The translations under genes and the position numbers were made by a program. DNA of 46,689 nucleotides from an uncultured Oscillospiraceae bacterium (lineage in GTDB: Bacteria > Bacillota > Clostridia > Oscillospirales > Ruminococcaceae), in assembly GCA_900542145.1 (NCBI GenBank), contig UQMF01000016.1, forward strand, positions 1-46,689. The letters are read 5' to 3'. Of this stretch, positions 17,127 to 25,814 are shown piece by piece (position 1 is the first letter of the stretch; each line of letters begins with the position of its first letter). The notes beneath the pieces are model-generated. The model was not told where the DNA came from, made no database searches, and saw only the letters and a program-made list of their open reading frames with translations.

Positions 17127-19115
17127 TCAGAAATCCAGATTCTGAACCAGCTTGGCGTTCTGCTCAATGAATTCACGTCTGGGTTCTACCTTGTCGCCCA
17201 TGAGTATCGTCATGATCTCGTCAGCCTTTGCGGCGTCCTCGACGGTAATGCGTACCATGGTGCGCGTTTCAGGATTCATGGTAGTTTCCCAAAGCTGCTC
17301 GGGATCCATCTCACCAAGACCTTTGTAGCGCTGTACGTCAACCTTTGCGCCGCTCTCGCCGGACAGCTCGCGGATATACTTGTCACGCTCCTCATCGGAG
17401 AACGCGTAGCGCACGTTCTTGCCCTTTGCCACCTTGAAAAGCGGCGGCTGCGCGATGTACACATGCCCCTGCTCGATAAGCGGCCGCATGAAGCGGAAGA
17501 AGAACGTCAGCATAAGCGTGGAGATATGCGCACCATCGACATCGGCATCTGCCATTATTATAACTCTGCCGTATCTCAGCTTTGTTATGTCGAAATCCTC
17601 GGCAATACCCGTGCCCAGCGCCTTTACGACCGGGGAGAGCTTGTCGTTGTTGTAAACCTTGTCCGCCCTTGCCTTCTCAACGTTGAGCATTTTGCCCCAC
17701 AGTGCAAGGATAGCCTGGAATCTTCTGTCGCGCCCGCTCTTAGCAGAACCGCCCGCAGAATCTCCCTCGACGATGTATATTTCGGTTATGGAGGGATCCT
17801 TCTCGGAGCAGTCCGCCAGCTTTCCGGGGAGTCCGTTGCTGTCCATAACGGACTTGCGCTTCGCCTCCATGGCCTTCTTTGCCGCGTCGCGTGCCGCCTG
17901 GGAGTTCATCGCCTTGTTCATGATGATCATGGCGGTTTCGGGGTGCTCCTCAAAGTAGTAGGTCAGCTGCTCCACTGCGATCTTGTAGACTACCGGCTGC
18001 ACCTCGGGATTACCCAGCTTGCTCTTAGTCTGACCCTCGAACTCGCATTCCGGCAGCTTGACGGAGATTATCGCGTTTATCGCCTCGCGGATAGCCTCGC
18101 CGCTGTAACCGGTGAACGGCTTCTCGTCCTCCTGCTTCTTGGCGGATTTCTTCTTGGGCTTATTCTTCTCCTGGTTCTCCTTATACGCCTTCGCGTAGTC
18201 GTTCACGACCTTATTGAGCGCCTTCTTGAAACCCAGCTCGTGGGTACCACCCTCGCCGGTGTGGATATCGTTCGCAAAGGACCGGAAGATCTCGGAGTTG
18301 AAATCCGTGGTGTACTGGAACGCAATCTCCACGTTGATCCCGTTCATATCGCCGGTGAGATAGATAACGTCCGGGTGGAGAACGTCAGCGCCGCGCTTCT
18401 TGTTGAGCCACTCGATGTAGCTCTTGATTCCGCCCTCGTACATCATCTCTTCGTATACGGGATTCTCGGGGTCGCGGGTATCGGACAGCGTGATCTTCAG
18501 ACCGCCGTTAAGGAACGCCTTCTCACGCAGTCTGTCCTGAAGCGTGGTGTAGTTGAATTCCGTCGTGTGGAATATCTCCCCGTCCGGCTTGAACTTTACG
18601 GTAGTACCGGTGCGGTCGGTGGTGCCGATAACCTTTATCGGCTCGCTGTATTCACCGCGCTCAAAACGCTGGAAATGAATGTTCTTGCCGTCGTATATCT
18701 TGACCTCCAGCCATTCGGAAAGGGCGTTTACAACGGAAGCACCGACGCCGTGCAGACCGCCGGCGACCTTGTATCCGCCGCCGCCGAACTTACCGCCGGC
18801 ATGGAGCACCGTGAATACAACGGTAGCCGCCGAGATTCCCTCCGCATGGTTGATAGCGGTAGGGATACCACGTCCGTTGTCAACTACCTCGATGATATTG
18901 TCCGGCAGGATAGAAACATTGATCTCAGTGCAGTATCCTGCCAGTGCCTCGTCAATAGCGTTGTCAACGATCTCATAAACGAGGTGGTGAAGTCCGCCCT
19001 CGCCCGATGAGCCGACGTACATGCCGGGGCGCTTTCTGACAGCCTCAAGTCCCTTGAGAACTTGTATGTCGTCTGCGCCGTAGCTCATATCCTGAACATT
19101 TTCATTTTCAGCCAT
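17127..19115 (-). CDS. gyrB: DNA gyrase subunit B
   Basis: The protein has 662 residues. The GHKL ATPase domain has EIVDNAIDEALAGY and VDNGRGIP, then HAGGKFGGGGYKVAGGLHGV. The transducer follows, and the TOPRIM domain contains EGDSAGGSAKSGRDR and DADVDG. The usual PLRGK of the TOPRIM region reads ALWGK here. The frame is open to 19178, but the ATG at 19115 is preceded by AAGG and matches the family start. A good SigA promoter lies at 19190-19218. The neighbours on the other side are divergent, rpsT being on the plus strand. Confidence 0.97.
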   Translation of the reverse strand: MAENENVQDMSYGADDIQVLKGLEAVRKRPGMYVGSSGEGGLHHLVYEIVDNAIDEALAGYCTEINVSILPDNIIEVVDNGRGIPTAINHAEGISAATVVFTVLHAGGKFGGGGYKVAGGLHGVGASVVNALSEWLEVKIYDGKNIHFQRFERGEYSEPIKVIGTTDRTGTTVKFKPDGEIFHTTEFNYTTLQDRLREKAFLNGGLKITLSDTRDPENPVYEEMMYEGGIKSYIEWLNKKRGADVLHPDVIYLTGDMNGINVEIAFQYTTDFNSEIFRSFANDIHTGEGGTHELGFKKALNKVVNDYAKAYKENQEKNKPKKKSAKKQEDEKPFTGYSGEAIREAINAIISVKLPECEFEGQTKSKLGNPEVQPVVYKIAVEQLTYYFEEHPETAMIIMNKAMNSQAARDAAKKAMEAKRKSVMDSNGLPGKLADCSEKDPSITEIYIVEGDSAGGSAKSGRDRRFQAILALWGKMLNVEKARADKVYNNDKLSPVVKALGTGIAEDFDITKLRYGRVIIMADADVDGAHISTLMLTFFFRFMRPLIEQGHVYIAQPPLFKVAKGKNVRYAFSDEERDKYIRELSGESGAKVDVQRYKGLGEMDPEQLWETTMNPETRTMVRITVEDAAKADEIMTILMGDKVEPRREFIEQNAKLVQNLDF

Positions 19116-19189
19116 AAAAAACCTTGCCCTCCATATCGTACTGAGCCATCTCAGTAAAGCCATATCTGCATAACGCATATATTATATAT

Positions 19190-19218
19190 AGTATACCACA
19201 AAACAGCCCAAATTGCAA
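19190..19218 (-). promoter_or_regulatory. gyrB promoter (SigA)
   Basis: On the minus strand, TTGCAA (19213-19218), 17 bp, TATACT (19190-19195), with a TGTGG run just before the -10. It lies about 75 bp upstream of the gyrB start. Confidence 0.8.
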
Positions 19219-19391
19219 GCATTTGCGCTGTATTTAAGATAATAATTTTCGTTTCTTTCTATATATTTGAAATTGAATCCCGGGTCAGTATTTCTGCATA
19301 CCCCGCGTAGACTTGCTAAACAAATCAGAATAATCAGACACATTAATTACTCGCTGTTGAAAAAAACTGCAAAAAAAATTGTGTAACCCCC
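19219..19391. other. AT-rich spacer between gyrB and rpsT promoters
   Basis: There is no credible gene here. It holds one isolated DnaA-box-like TGTTGAAAA (19355-19363) and A/T runs between the two divergent promoters. Confidence 0.6.
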
Positions 19392-19420
19392 TTGAAATCC
19401 GGAAAATAATATGCTATAAT
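19392..19420 (+). promoter_or_regulatory. rpsT promoter (SigA)
   Basis: TTGAAA (19392-19397), 17 bp, TATAAT (19415-19420). It gives a leader of about 120 nt before rpsT, long enough to hold structure, though I cannot assign it to a known leader family. Confidence 0.85.
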
Positions 19421-19546
19421 AAAATATATTATTATGGTGTTCAGAATGAGGGATTATATAAAAGCCTCTGGATACCCAATAAGATAATAAATCGAGAGCG
19501 CGGCTGATGCGGCGTTCCGATCGAATAGCTATGGAGGTGAAATTAA

Positions 19547-19792
19547 ATGCCGAACATCAAGTCTGCAAAGAAGAGAGTTCTCATCGCCAAGGAGAGAACA
19601 GAGGCTAACAAGGCTTCCAAGACTGCACTCAGAACAGTTATCAAGAAGGCACGCGCTGAGGGTGCTGACGCTGCTGTTATCAAGACCGCAGTTGTAAGCG
19701 TAGACAAGGCTGCTGGCAAGGGTCTTATCCACAAGAACAAGGCTGCCCGCCTGAAGTCCCAGCTTGCAAAGAAGGCAAACGCTTCTGCGTAA
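19547..19792 (+). CDS. rpsT: 30S ribosomal protein S20
   Basis: The protein has 81 residues and is very rich in Lys and Ala, with the S20 N-terminus MPNIKSAKKRVL and a helical body typical of the family. It binds 16S rRNA early in 30S assembly. The ribosome site GGAGGTG lies upstream. It uses the codon set of highly expressed genes (GCT, AAG, AAC). It is on the plus strand, opposite to the surrounding replication genes, and has its own promoter and terminator. Placement between gyrB and remB is not the Bacillus arrangement. Confidence 0.97.
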   Translation: MPNIKSAKKRVLIAKERTEANKASKTALRTVIKKARAEGADAAVIKTAVVSVDKAAGKGLIHKNKAARLKSQLAKKANASA

Positions 19793-19811
19793 TTGTTGAA
19801 CTAAGCGAAAC

Positions 19812-19848
19812 TACACCCACAGGCGAAAGCGTGTGGGTGATTGTTTTA
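19812..19848 (+). terminator. rpsT terminator
   Basis: The stem CACCCACA/TGTGGGTG around a GCGAAAGC cap is followed by ATTGTTTT. Confidence 0.85.
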
Positions 19849-19891
19849 TATAGGGAAAAATGGCGTAAAATATAAGTAAGGGGGATTTTAT

Positions 19892-20392
19892 ATGGCAGGT
19901 GTAAACAAGGAAATAACGGACTTAACCGAAATAGAGCGCATCTTAAAGGAAGCCAAGGTATGCCGTCTGGCGCTGATGAACGGAGAATACCCGTACATAA
20001 TCCCGATGTGCTTCGGATACAAGCTCGACGGCGGACAGCTGGAGCTGTACTTCCACAGCGCCCCGACCGGGCAGAAGATCGACCTGATCAAGAAGAACAA
20101 CCTTGCAGGCTTCGAAATGGACTGCCTCACCGGGATCGTCAAGGACGAATCCAGATGCAGCGTGACCGCTATATACGAGTGCATGACCGGCACGGGGTTT
20201 GTCGAGATCATCAACGGAATTGAGAAGCTGACCGGACTGACCTCTATCATCAGCAAGTACGATGATGTGAAGCAGGAGCACAAGTTCAGCGAGCAGGCGC
20301 TCAACGGAATGGTCCTCATCAAGCTCACGGCGGAGAACTTCTGCTGCCGCAGCCACCAGGTGGACGAGGATAACATCGACCTCCCGGAATAA
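19892..20392 (+). CDS. Pyridoxamine 5'-phosphate oxidase-family flavoprotein (NimA-like)
   Basis: The protein has 166 residues. It shows the split-barrel pattern of the PNPOx-like/NimA group: an N-terminal helix (ITDLTEIERILKEAKVCRLA), then YPYIIPMCFGY and LELYFHSAPTGQKIDLIKKN, the FMN phosphate-binding stretch. Members reduce nitroimidazoles or other small molecules with FMN; the substrate is unknown. AAGGGGGA is the ribosome site. It lies 99 bp after rpsT and on the same strand, past the rpsT terminator, and has its own terminator. Confidence 0.85.
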   Translation: MAGVNKEITDLTEIERILKEAKVCRLALMNGEYPYIIPMCFGYKLDGGQLELYFHSAPTGQKIDLIKKNNLAGFEMDCLTGIVKDESRCSVTAIYECMTGTGFVEIINGIEKLTGLTSIISKYDDVKQEHKFSEQALNGMVLIKLTAENFCCRSHQVDEDNIDLPE

Positions 20393-20396
20393 CCAC

Positions 20397-20428
20397 AGAG
20401 AGCGGTAACACCGCTCTTATTTTTTTAG
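20397..20428 (+). terminator. Terminator of the PNPOx-family gene
   Basis: AGAGCGG/CCGCTCT stem with TAACA loop, then a T-rich run. Confidence 0.88.
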
Positions 20429-20539
20429 TGCTTATTTACTATTGGTATTATATTATTTCAAAATATCATATTGTATTATTTGCTTTAAGCACTTTAAGTA
20501 TATTATTCGCAAAATTACACTAATCGTATTACAAAATAC

Positions 20540-20570
20540 GAAAAATAAAGGGTTGCAGAAACTCAACCCA
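20540..20570 (-). terminator. remB terminator
   Basis: On the minus strand GGGTTG/CAACCC with an eight-base loop is followed by TTTATTTTTCG. The rest of 20429-20539 is very AT-rich with an 8-bp inverted repeat (AGTGCTTA at 20427 and TAAGCACT at 20486) and no gene. Confidence 0.8.
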
Positions 20571-20576
20571 GTGATA

Positions 20577-20822
20577 TTATGTGTACTTCTCAGAGTAGCG
20601 CTTATTCAGTGTGACATTAGACACATTCGTGATATATGTGCCGTCCGAGCACACCACGAACGCCTTTGGCATATCGTCGGAAACGCTGACAACGCAGCCG
20701 CGCTTCTGACAGGCGTTGAGGAAATCCGCCGTCGTGCGGCTGACGGAGCATTCCTCTATGTCGAAAATGCCGATCACGTCGTCCTTTTTCACCGTGGAAT
20801 TCCCACCCAGGAACAGATACAC
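20577..20822 (-). CDS. remB: Extracellular matrix regulator RemB (DUF370)
   Basis: The protein has 81 residues. The DUF370 pattern is clear: MYLFLGGNSTVKKDDVIGIF, then FDIE and a C-terminal stretch ending in TNVSNVTLNKR. In Bacillus the paralogue RemA binds DNA and activates matrix operons; RemB sits after recF as here. The start lies 4 bp after the recF stop, so it is the last gene of the dnaA-dnaN-rlbA-recF-remB string and ends at a terminator. The DNA target in this organism is unknown. Confidence 0.9.
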   Translation of the reverse strand: MYLFLGGNSTVKKDDVIGIFDIEECSVSRTTADFLNACQKRGCVVSVSDDMPKAFVVCSDGTYITNVSNVTLNKRYSEKYT

Positions 20823-20826
20823 CGCG

Positions 20827-21960
20827 TCACACCTCCGTAAATACGCCGTTTTCCGTACGCCAGGACTTTCCGCCGTTCAGCGCCGAAAGGTCGTCCATAT
20901 TACAGCAAGTAATAAACACCTGACTTTTATCTATATTGTTGATAACGAATCCGCGCCGGATATGGTCAAGTTCGCTTAGGATATCGTCCAGGATAACCAC
21001 CGGGCAGGTGCGGTTTCTCCGGCGGATTATCTCCGCCTCCGACAGTTTGAGGGCGAGCGCCGCGCTTCGCAGCTGCCCCTGGGACGCGAAATCCCGTGCC
21101 GACATGTCGTTGATATAAAAATTCACATCATCGCGGTGAACTCCTGCGACAGTGTAGCGGAGCTTCATTTCGGTGTACAGATTGTTCTCCAGTTCCGCGA
21201 CGTATTCCTTAAACAGTGCGTTGACATCATCAAAGTTTATACCATCAGTCTTGAAAACAGAGCTTGAGTATTCCATTCTGAGAGCCTCTGCCCCCTCGGT
21301 AAGCCGGGAATAAATCTCCGCCGCGTATTCCTGGAGGAACACAAAGTACTTCAGCCTGCCGTAGGTCACGTTTATTCCCTCGCTGGCAAGCACCTCGTTC
21401 CAGGGCGCCAGTTGGGCGGAAAGTTCCTCCGCCGGGATATCCCTGCGCGCGAACGCGAGGATATTATTGCGCTGTTTTAATCCGCGGTTGTAGTTGGAAA
21501 GCTTCTTGAGATGGGTCTGGGTCTGCATTACCGCAACGTCGTCGAGATACGCCCGTCGGAGTTCCGGCGCGCCCTTTATCAGGTTGAGATGTTCCGGAAC
21601 GAACACAACGTATTTCAGCACGCCGTAAAGCTTCGCGGCGTCGCTTACGTTCAGTCCGTTGTATTTCACCTGCGGCTTGTTATTACAGATCGTATATTCC
21701 ACAATATTTTCACGCCCGGTATTGTCATCATCGCGGAAGCACAGCCGGATAAACACTTCCGCACTGCTGTCCGAAACCGGAATATACTGCGAAAAACGCA
21801 CATGTCTGAAGCTTCCGCCCAGACAGACGGAAATCGCCTCCATGAGGTTGGTTTTTCCCTGGGCGTTCTTTCCCACGAACACGTTCAGCCTGTCGTCGAA
21901 ATTCAGCTCAGCCTCGCGTATATTGCGGAAATTGCGGATATACAGCCTGGTGATGATCAT
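20827..21960 (-). CDS. recF: DNA replication and repair protein RecF
   Basis: The protein has 377 residues. Walker A is GKNAQGKTN near residue 30, the ABC-type signature region is ASQGQLRSAALALKL, and Walker B is VILDDILSELD. RecF loads RecA at single-strand gaps with RecO and RecR. Its ATG overlaps the rlbA stop by one base (TAATG), indicating translational coupling. The gene order follows the conserved dnaA operon. Confidence 0.97.
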   Translation of the reverse strand: MIITRLYIRNFRNIREAELNFDDRLNVFVGKNAQGKTNLMEAISVCLGGSFRHVRFSQYIPVSDSSAEVFIRLCFRDDDNTGRENIVEYTICNNKPQVKYNGLNVSDAAKLYGVLKYVVFVPEHLNLIKGAPELRRAYLDDVAVMQTQTHLKKLSNYNRGLKQRNNILAFARRDIPAEELSAQLAPWNEVLASEGINVTYGRLKYFVFLQEYAAEIYSRLTEGAEALRMEYSSSVFKTDGINFDDVNALFKEYVAELENNLYTEMKLRYTVAGVHRDDVNFYINDMSARDFASQGQLRSAALALKLSEAEIIRRRNRTCPVVILDDILSELDHIRRGFVINNIDKSQVFITCCNMDDLSALNGGKSWRTENGVFTEV

Positions 21961-22202
21961 TACTCGGCGGTTCCAGGGATCACTGCGTTCTCATCAAGCA
22001 CGATCCTGTATTTCTTGCCCTTGAATTCGATGGTGTCGCCGGGCTTGATCTTCTTTCCGCGCTTGGTGCAGAGTTCGCCGTTCACGTTGAATTCGCCAAG
22101 CTCGATAAGTATCTTCGCCTTGGCGCCGGTTTCCGCCAGCCCTGCGTATTTAATAAGCTGATCCAGCTTGATAAAAGGGGTCACAATCTTGATTTCTTCC
22201 AT
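21960..22202 (-). CDS. rlbA: S4-domain RNA-binding protein (RlbA/YaaA)
   Basis: The protein has 80 residues. It is a single S4-like domain: IKLDQLIKYAGLAETGAKAK followed by GEFNVNGELCTKRGKKIKPG, the pattern of the small YaaA/RlbA protein always found between dnaN and recF in Firmicutes. It is thought to bind structured RNA, perhaps in ribosome maturation. It overlaps recF by one base. Confidence 0.92.
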   Translation of the reverse strand: MEEIKIVTPFIKLDQLIKYAGLAETGAKAKILIELGEFNVNGELCTKRGKKIKPGDTIEFKGKKYRIVLDENAVIPGTAE

Positions 22203-22330
22203 TAGTCTGTTATTCCTTTCTTTATCTCTTGCAACACTATATAACCTGCCCGCCGACTATACGGCGATCTGCTGCCGGCGCCGTATTGCATGACGCAGCA
22301 GCCAGTCAGGAAAACGCATATTTCAACACA

Positions 22331-22372
22331 TGAAAAAACCGCCGCCGTGTTAACGGAAGCAGTTTTATCACT
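22331..22372 (-). terminator. Possible terminator between dnaN and rlbA
   Basis: In the 233-bp dnaN-rlbA spacer, the minus strand shows AAAAC...CCGT / ACGG...GGTTTTTT, an imperfect hairpin ending in a T run. If real, rlbA-recF-remB has its own promoter downstream. The rest of the spacer (22203-22330) holds no gene. Confidence 0.45.
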
Positions 22373-22435
22373 CCGCGCTGTTCATGGAGGGCAGAGTTCC
22401 TTCACGGCAGTGCAGGCTCTTTCCCACCGTTCGAT

Positions 22436-23533
22436 TCATTTCAGGCGCATGGGGAGGACGAGGTATGTGAACGCATTCCCTTCCATCGGCAGAATAAGTA
22501 TCGGCGCCACGGAAGATGTAACGACAAGCTTTACGGTATCCGTATCGCACGCCTTGAATGCGTCAAGCATGTATTTCGCGTTGAATCCGATAACCAGCGG
22601 CTGACCGTTGTAGCTTACGGAGATCTTGTCGTTTACCTTTCCGATAGCGGTTGTGCAGCTCATTGTGATTGTGCCGTCCTTTATCTCGCAGCGGATAGGA
22701 TTCTTGTTCTTCTCGTTGATGATGAGCATAGTACGCTCAAGCATATCTGTCATTTCGCGGCAGTTTACCACAGCGAACACTTCCGATGTATTCTTGAGAT
22801 ACGACTTATAGGGAATGAAATCGCCGTCCAGCAGACGGGAGATCATGATATATCCGTCCACGGTAAAGCTGATCTGGTTCTTGTCCACGCTGACGATAAC
22901 GTTCTTATCGTTATCATCGGAGAGGATATGAGTGAGTTCTTCCAGGGTCTTTGCAGGAACGATGAAGCTCATGTTGTTGTAGGTCAGCGGCTCCTGGCGG
23001 AGAGCGATACGAACACCGTCCACTGCGGCCACGCTGAGGACATTGTCCTCCAGCTCAAACTTGCAGCCCATGAGTGCAGGCTTGTTGTCAACGGTAGCGA
23101 CCGCGAACTTTGTCTGCACGATCATGCTTTTCAGCAGCTTCTGCGGCATTGTAAAGCTTGTTTCGGGATTTACCTGGGGCACGTTGGGATAGTCGTCGGC
23201 GCTCATGCACATAACGGAGAAATTTGTATCGCGTCCGGATATTTCAGCGATGTTATTACCGCCGCACTCGAAAGTGATATCTCCGGAGGGCATTTTTCTG
23301 ATGATATCCCCTGCCATTCTGGCGTTGATAACTATATTACCGCTTTCTATACCGTTTACTTCTATAGATGTCTTGATACCGATATCAAGATCATAACCAG
23401 TGACTGTAAGGGTATTCCCCTCCAGTTCCATGAGTATACCCTCAAGCGCAGGTATGCTGGATTTTCCTGCCGCCGCCTTGGAGGTAGTCTGAACGGCGGA
23501 GAGGATAATTTCCTTGCCACAGCTGAACTTCAT
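22436..23533 (-). CDS. dnaN: DNA polymerase III beta subunit (sliding clamp)
   Basis: The protein has 365 residues with three clamp domains. The N-terminus MKFSCGKEIILSAVQTTSKA and the C-terminal ...AFTYLVLPMRLK are typical; the latter holds the P-M-R hydrophobic groove of the clamp. The frame is open to 23578, but ATG at 23533 is preceded by AAAGGAAG. It is separated from dnaA by a spacer with DnaA-box-like sites, and a hairpin lies in its 5' leader. Confidence 0.97.
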   Translation of the reverse strand: MKFSCGKEIILSAVQTTSKAAAGKSSIPALEGILMELEGNTLTVTGYDLDIGIKTSIEVNGIESGNIVINARMAGDIIRKMPSGDITFECGGNNIAEISGRDTNFSVMCMSADDYPNVPQVNPETSFTMPQKLLKSMIVQTKFAVATVDNKPALMGCKFELEDNVLSVAAVDGVRIALRQEPLTYNNMSFIVPAKTLEELTHILSDDNDKNVIVSVDKNQISFTVDGYIMISRLLDGDFIPYKSYLKNTSEVFAVVNCREMTDMLERTMLIINEKNKNPIRCEIKDGTITMSCTTAIGKVNDKISVSYNGQPLVIGFNAKYMLDAFKACDTDTVKLVVTSSVAPILILPMEGNAFTYLVLPMRLK

Positions 23534-23552
23534 ATTATCTTCCTTTCGCATA

Positions 23553-23577
23553 CTCCGCCGAAGGCGGAATTTTTTCA
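23553..23577 (+). terminator. Plus-strand hairpin/terminator in the dnaN leader
   Basis: TCCGCC GAA GGCGGA is followed on the plus strand by ATTTTTTC, so it would stop transcription moving toward dnaA. On the minus strand it is a hairpin in the dnaN leader, 20 bp before the start. There is no plus-strand gene upstream to be terminated. Confidence 0.6.
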
Positions 23578-23619
23578 AAGATATCTATTTTTTAATAATA
23601 ATAATAAGGGCGGTTCAAA

Positions 23620-23762
23620 AGTTGAAAAGTCCGTAAAACCGCTTTCACAAACAGATCGCAGCCGATAAGTTTTTTCACGTCCGCTGTTGAAAGAATGTGA
23701 GTCTTTTGTGGAGTGTTTTTATTTCAACAAGCTGTTGAATAGTTCTGAAAACTCGTTGAAAA
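23620..23762. other. oriC: oriC part 2: DnaA-box-like cluster in the dnaA-dnaN spacer
   Basis: Five variants of TGTTGAAAA lie here: 23620 (AGTTGAAAA), 23685 (TGTTGAAAG), 23721 (ATTTCAACA, inverse), 23733 (TGTTGAATA) and 23754 (CGTTGAAAA). An AT-rich run with AATAATAATAATAA at 23593-23606 adjoins and could be the unwinding element. The arrangement mirrors the Bacillus dnaA-dnaN half-origin. The box variant is inferred from repetition, not proven. Confidence 0.65.
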
Positions 23763-23796
23763 ACTCAGCAAAAACTGCCTTTTTTCGCCTGCGGAA

Positions 23797-25161
23797 TTAC
23801 TGATTTGCCTTGATGTTCTTTATGAGATCCTCGACCACGGAGCGGAAGTTGCTGTCCTTTGCCATCATTTCCTTTACGTTCTTGATGGCGTAGACAACGG
23901 TGGAGTGATCCCTTCCGCTGAATTCCTGCCCGATGGTTTCATAGGGCAGCCCGGTTATCTCCTGGATAACGTAGATAGCCACCTTACGCGCGGAGGAAAC
24001 CGGCGCGTTCCGCTTCTGGGAGCGTATCTCGTCGGGATCCACGCTGTAGATCTTAGCCGCCTCGCTGATGATCTTGTCAACGGTTATCGGGATCGGCTGG
24101 TGGTCAGATACGATATCCTTTATTACGTTCTGGGCAACAACGATGGTGGGCTTTATCTGGGATACCATATAGAGTGCGTTCATCTTGGTGACAACGCCCT
24201 CAATCTGACGAATGTTGGATTTGAGCTTGGTCGCGATAAAGTCGATAACATCGTCCGGAATCTTGAAGTTGAGGATCTCCGCCTTGCGCTGGATTATCGC
24301 CAGTCTGGTTTCGTATTCCGGAGCGCGGACGTCCGCCGCCAGTCCGGAGGAGAATCGCGTTTTCAGACGGTCGGAGATGGATTTGATCTCCTTTGCCGGG
24401 CGGTCCGATGTGAGTACGATCGCCTTGTTGAGCTTGTATAGCTCGTTGAATATGTGGAAGAACTTCTCCTCGGTCTGCTCCTTGCCGGCGATGAACTGGA
24501 TATCGTCTATCAGCAGGGCGTCGGCGTTACGGTATTTCTCGTCAAAAAGCTCCGTCGTGTTTGCGGTGATGGAGTGCAGGAACTCGTTGGTGAAGGTTTC
24601 CGCGGAAATGTAGATTATGTTGATACCGGGGTATTTCTTCTCCATCTCGTTCTGAATCGCGGACAGAAGATGTGTCTTTCCAAGACCGGAATCGCCGTAA
24701 ATAAACAGCGGATTGTATTTTTCGTGCTGCTTCTGGGAAACTGCCTTGGCAGCCGCGAAAGCGAGGTTGTTGGAAGGTCCGACGATGAAGTTGTCAAAGG
24801 TATATGTAACCTTGTTGTCGTTGACGATATTGTCGATCTGGCTCGTGATCTCCTCATCGTTCTTGGCGGAGTTCATACGGCTCTCGTTGGTGGGAGCGTC
24901 GCTCTGCACGATAAATTGAATGGTGATGGGATAGCCGATGACATTCTCAAACTGCTCCTCAAGGCGGGCGCGGTAGATGTCGTTGAGCGTGTTAAGCTTG
25001 AAATCAATGTCAGTCGCGAGTATCACAACGTTTCCGTTCATCTCAACCGGCTCCAGCGTATCCAGCCAGATCTCCCGTGCGGAGGCAGATGTATTGTATT
25101 CCCGGACATAATTTTCAACAACGAGATTATAGATGTCGGAGAGAGAGGAAATTGATTTCAT
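23797..25161 (-). CDS. dnaA: Chromosomal replication initiator protein DnaA
   Basis: The protein has 454 residues. Domain I (1-85) is followed by a short linker, then the AAA+ core with Walker A GDSGLGKT (156-163) and Walker B LLIDD (216-220). Domain IV ends with the DNA-binding signature in SGRDHSTVVYAI. It opens oriC and recruits helicase. DnaA-box-like clusters lie on both sides of the gene. The ribosome site is weak (GGTGA). The likely promoter has a TATAAT at 25251-25256 inside an inverted repeat. Confidence 0.98.
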   Translation of the reverse strand: MKSISSLSDIYNLVVENYVREYNTSASAREIWLDTLEPVEMNGNVVILATDIDFKLNTLNDIYRARLEEQFENVIGYPITIQFIVQSDAPTNESRMNSAKNDEEITSQIDNIVNDNKVTYTFDNFIVGPSNNLAFAAAKAVSQKQHEKYNPLFIYGDSGLGKTHLLSAIQNEMEKKYPGINIIYISAETFTNEFLHSITANTTELFDEKYRNADALLIDDIQFIAGKEQTEEKFFHIFNELYKLNKAIVLTSDRPAKEIKSISDRLKTRFSSGLAADVRAPEYETRLAIIQRKAEILNFKIPDDVIDFIATKLKSNIRQIEGVVTKMNALYMVSQIKPTIVVAQNVIKDIVSDHQPIPITVDKIISEAAKIYSVDPDEIRSQKRNAPVSSARKVAIYVIQEITGLPYETIGQEFSGRDHSTVVYAIKNVKEMMAKDSNFRSVVEDLIKNIKANQ

Positions 25162-25230
25162 AATAAGTCACCATTCCATATTCCATACTTTTATTGCAGA
25201 ACCTGGTCTGCTCAGTGAATTTCTTTACAG

Positions 25231-25280
25231 TTTATTCCTGACAGGGGTATATTATAAATAGTGCAGTTTGCAGGAATAAA
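25231..25280 (-). promoter_or_regulatory. dnaA promoter region with 10-bp inverted repeat
   Basis: TTTATTCCTG (25231-25240) and CAGGAATAAA (25271-25280) are perfect inverse copies 30 bp apart. Between them, on the minus strand, lies TATAAT (25251-25256), a candidate -10 for dnaA; no strong -35 is seen. It could be an operator pair or a hairpin. The remainder of 25162-25406 is AT-rich without genes. Confidence 0.5.
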
Positions 25281-25406
25281 GCATCAAAAATCAATTAGAA
25301 TAGCTAAATGATTTTCGTCAATAAGTGTCCATATTTAATGATATCATAAAAGTTGAAATTTTTCAAGCAAAAAAGCACTTAATTTATCAGCAATAATCTG
25401 TGAATT

Positions 25407-25667
25407 TTAAACAAACATATATAGCAATGCGAATAAAAGCGCGGTTGAAAAAGCTCCTGCGGCTGCGAAGGCTGCCATTTTAAGGCGGTTCAGCTGCTGG
25501 CTGCGGCGCAGGAATTCCGGAGCGGTGCTGGTGAGAAGCGCCGCCTGGCGTTCTATTTCTGCTCGGTCAGTGGTATCGCAGCCGCTGTTGAGAATTACTA
25601 TCACTTTCTCAAAGCAGCTGTTGCGTGGTGTCATTTCAATAATGCTTTTGGTCACACCCTTGATCAT
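25407..25667 (-). CDS. Small conserved-looking protein with C-terminal membrane anchor
   Basis: The protein has 86 residues and starts at the ATG at 25667, preceded by GAAAGGAAA. The first part (MIKGVTKSIIEM ... FEKVIVILNS) recalls small uncharacterised Clostridia proteins beginning MIKG and containing an FEKV-like strand; this is from memory, not a search. The end is one transmembrane helix (about residues 64-85), so the bulk is probably cytoplasmic and tail-anchored. It lies between dnaA and the upstream origin cluster, alone on its transcript. Function is unknown. Confidence 0.75.
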   Translation of the reverse strand: MIKGVTKSIIEMTPRNSCFEKVIVILNSGCDTTDRAEIERQAALLTSTAPEFLRRSQQLNRLKMAAFAAAGAFSTALLFALLYMFV

Positions 25668-25814
25668 ATGATTTCCTTTCGTGAATATATAAGAATACTT
25701 TAACATTATCATGGGTGGTATTTATAAATTTATACATGATTTTACTTGATTTTTAACAAAAATCGGTTAAGTGATAAAAAACTGATTGTATAATGCTGAA
25801 AAGTCCGAACGAAT

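Noticed and set aside
17463..19010. Plus-strand open frame of 515 codons opposite gyrB
   Set aside because: It lies wholly inside gyrB on the other strand, shows Val/Leu/Arg-rich composition with no family motif, and has no ribosome site; it is a mirror of gyrB codon bias.
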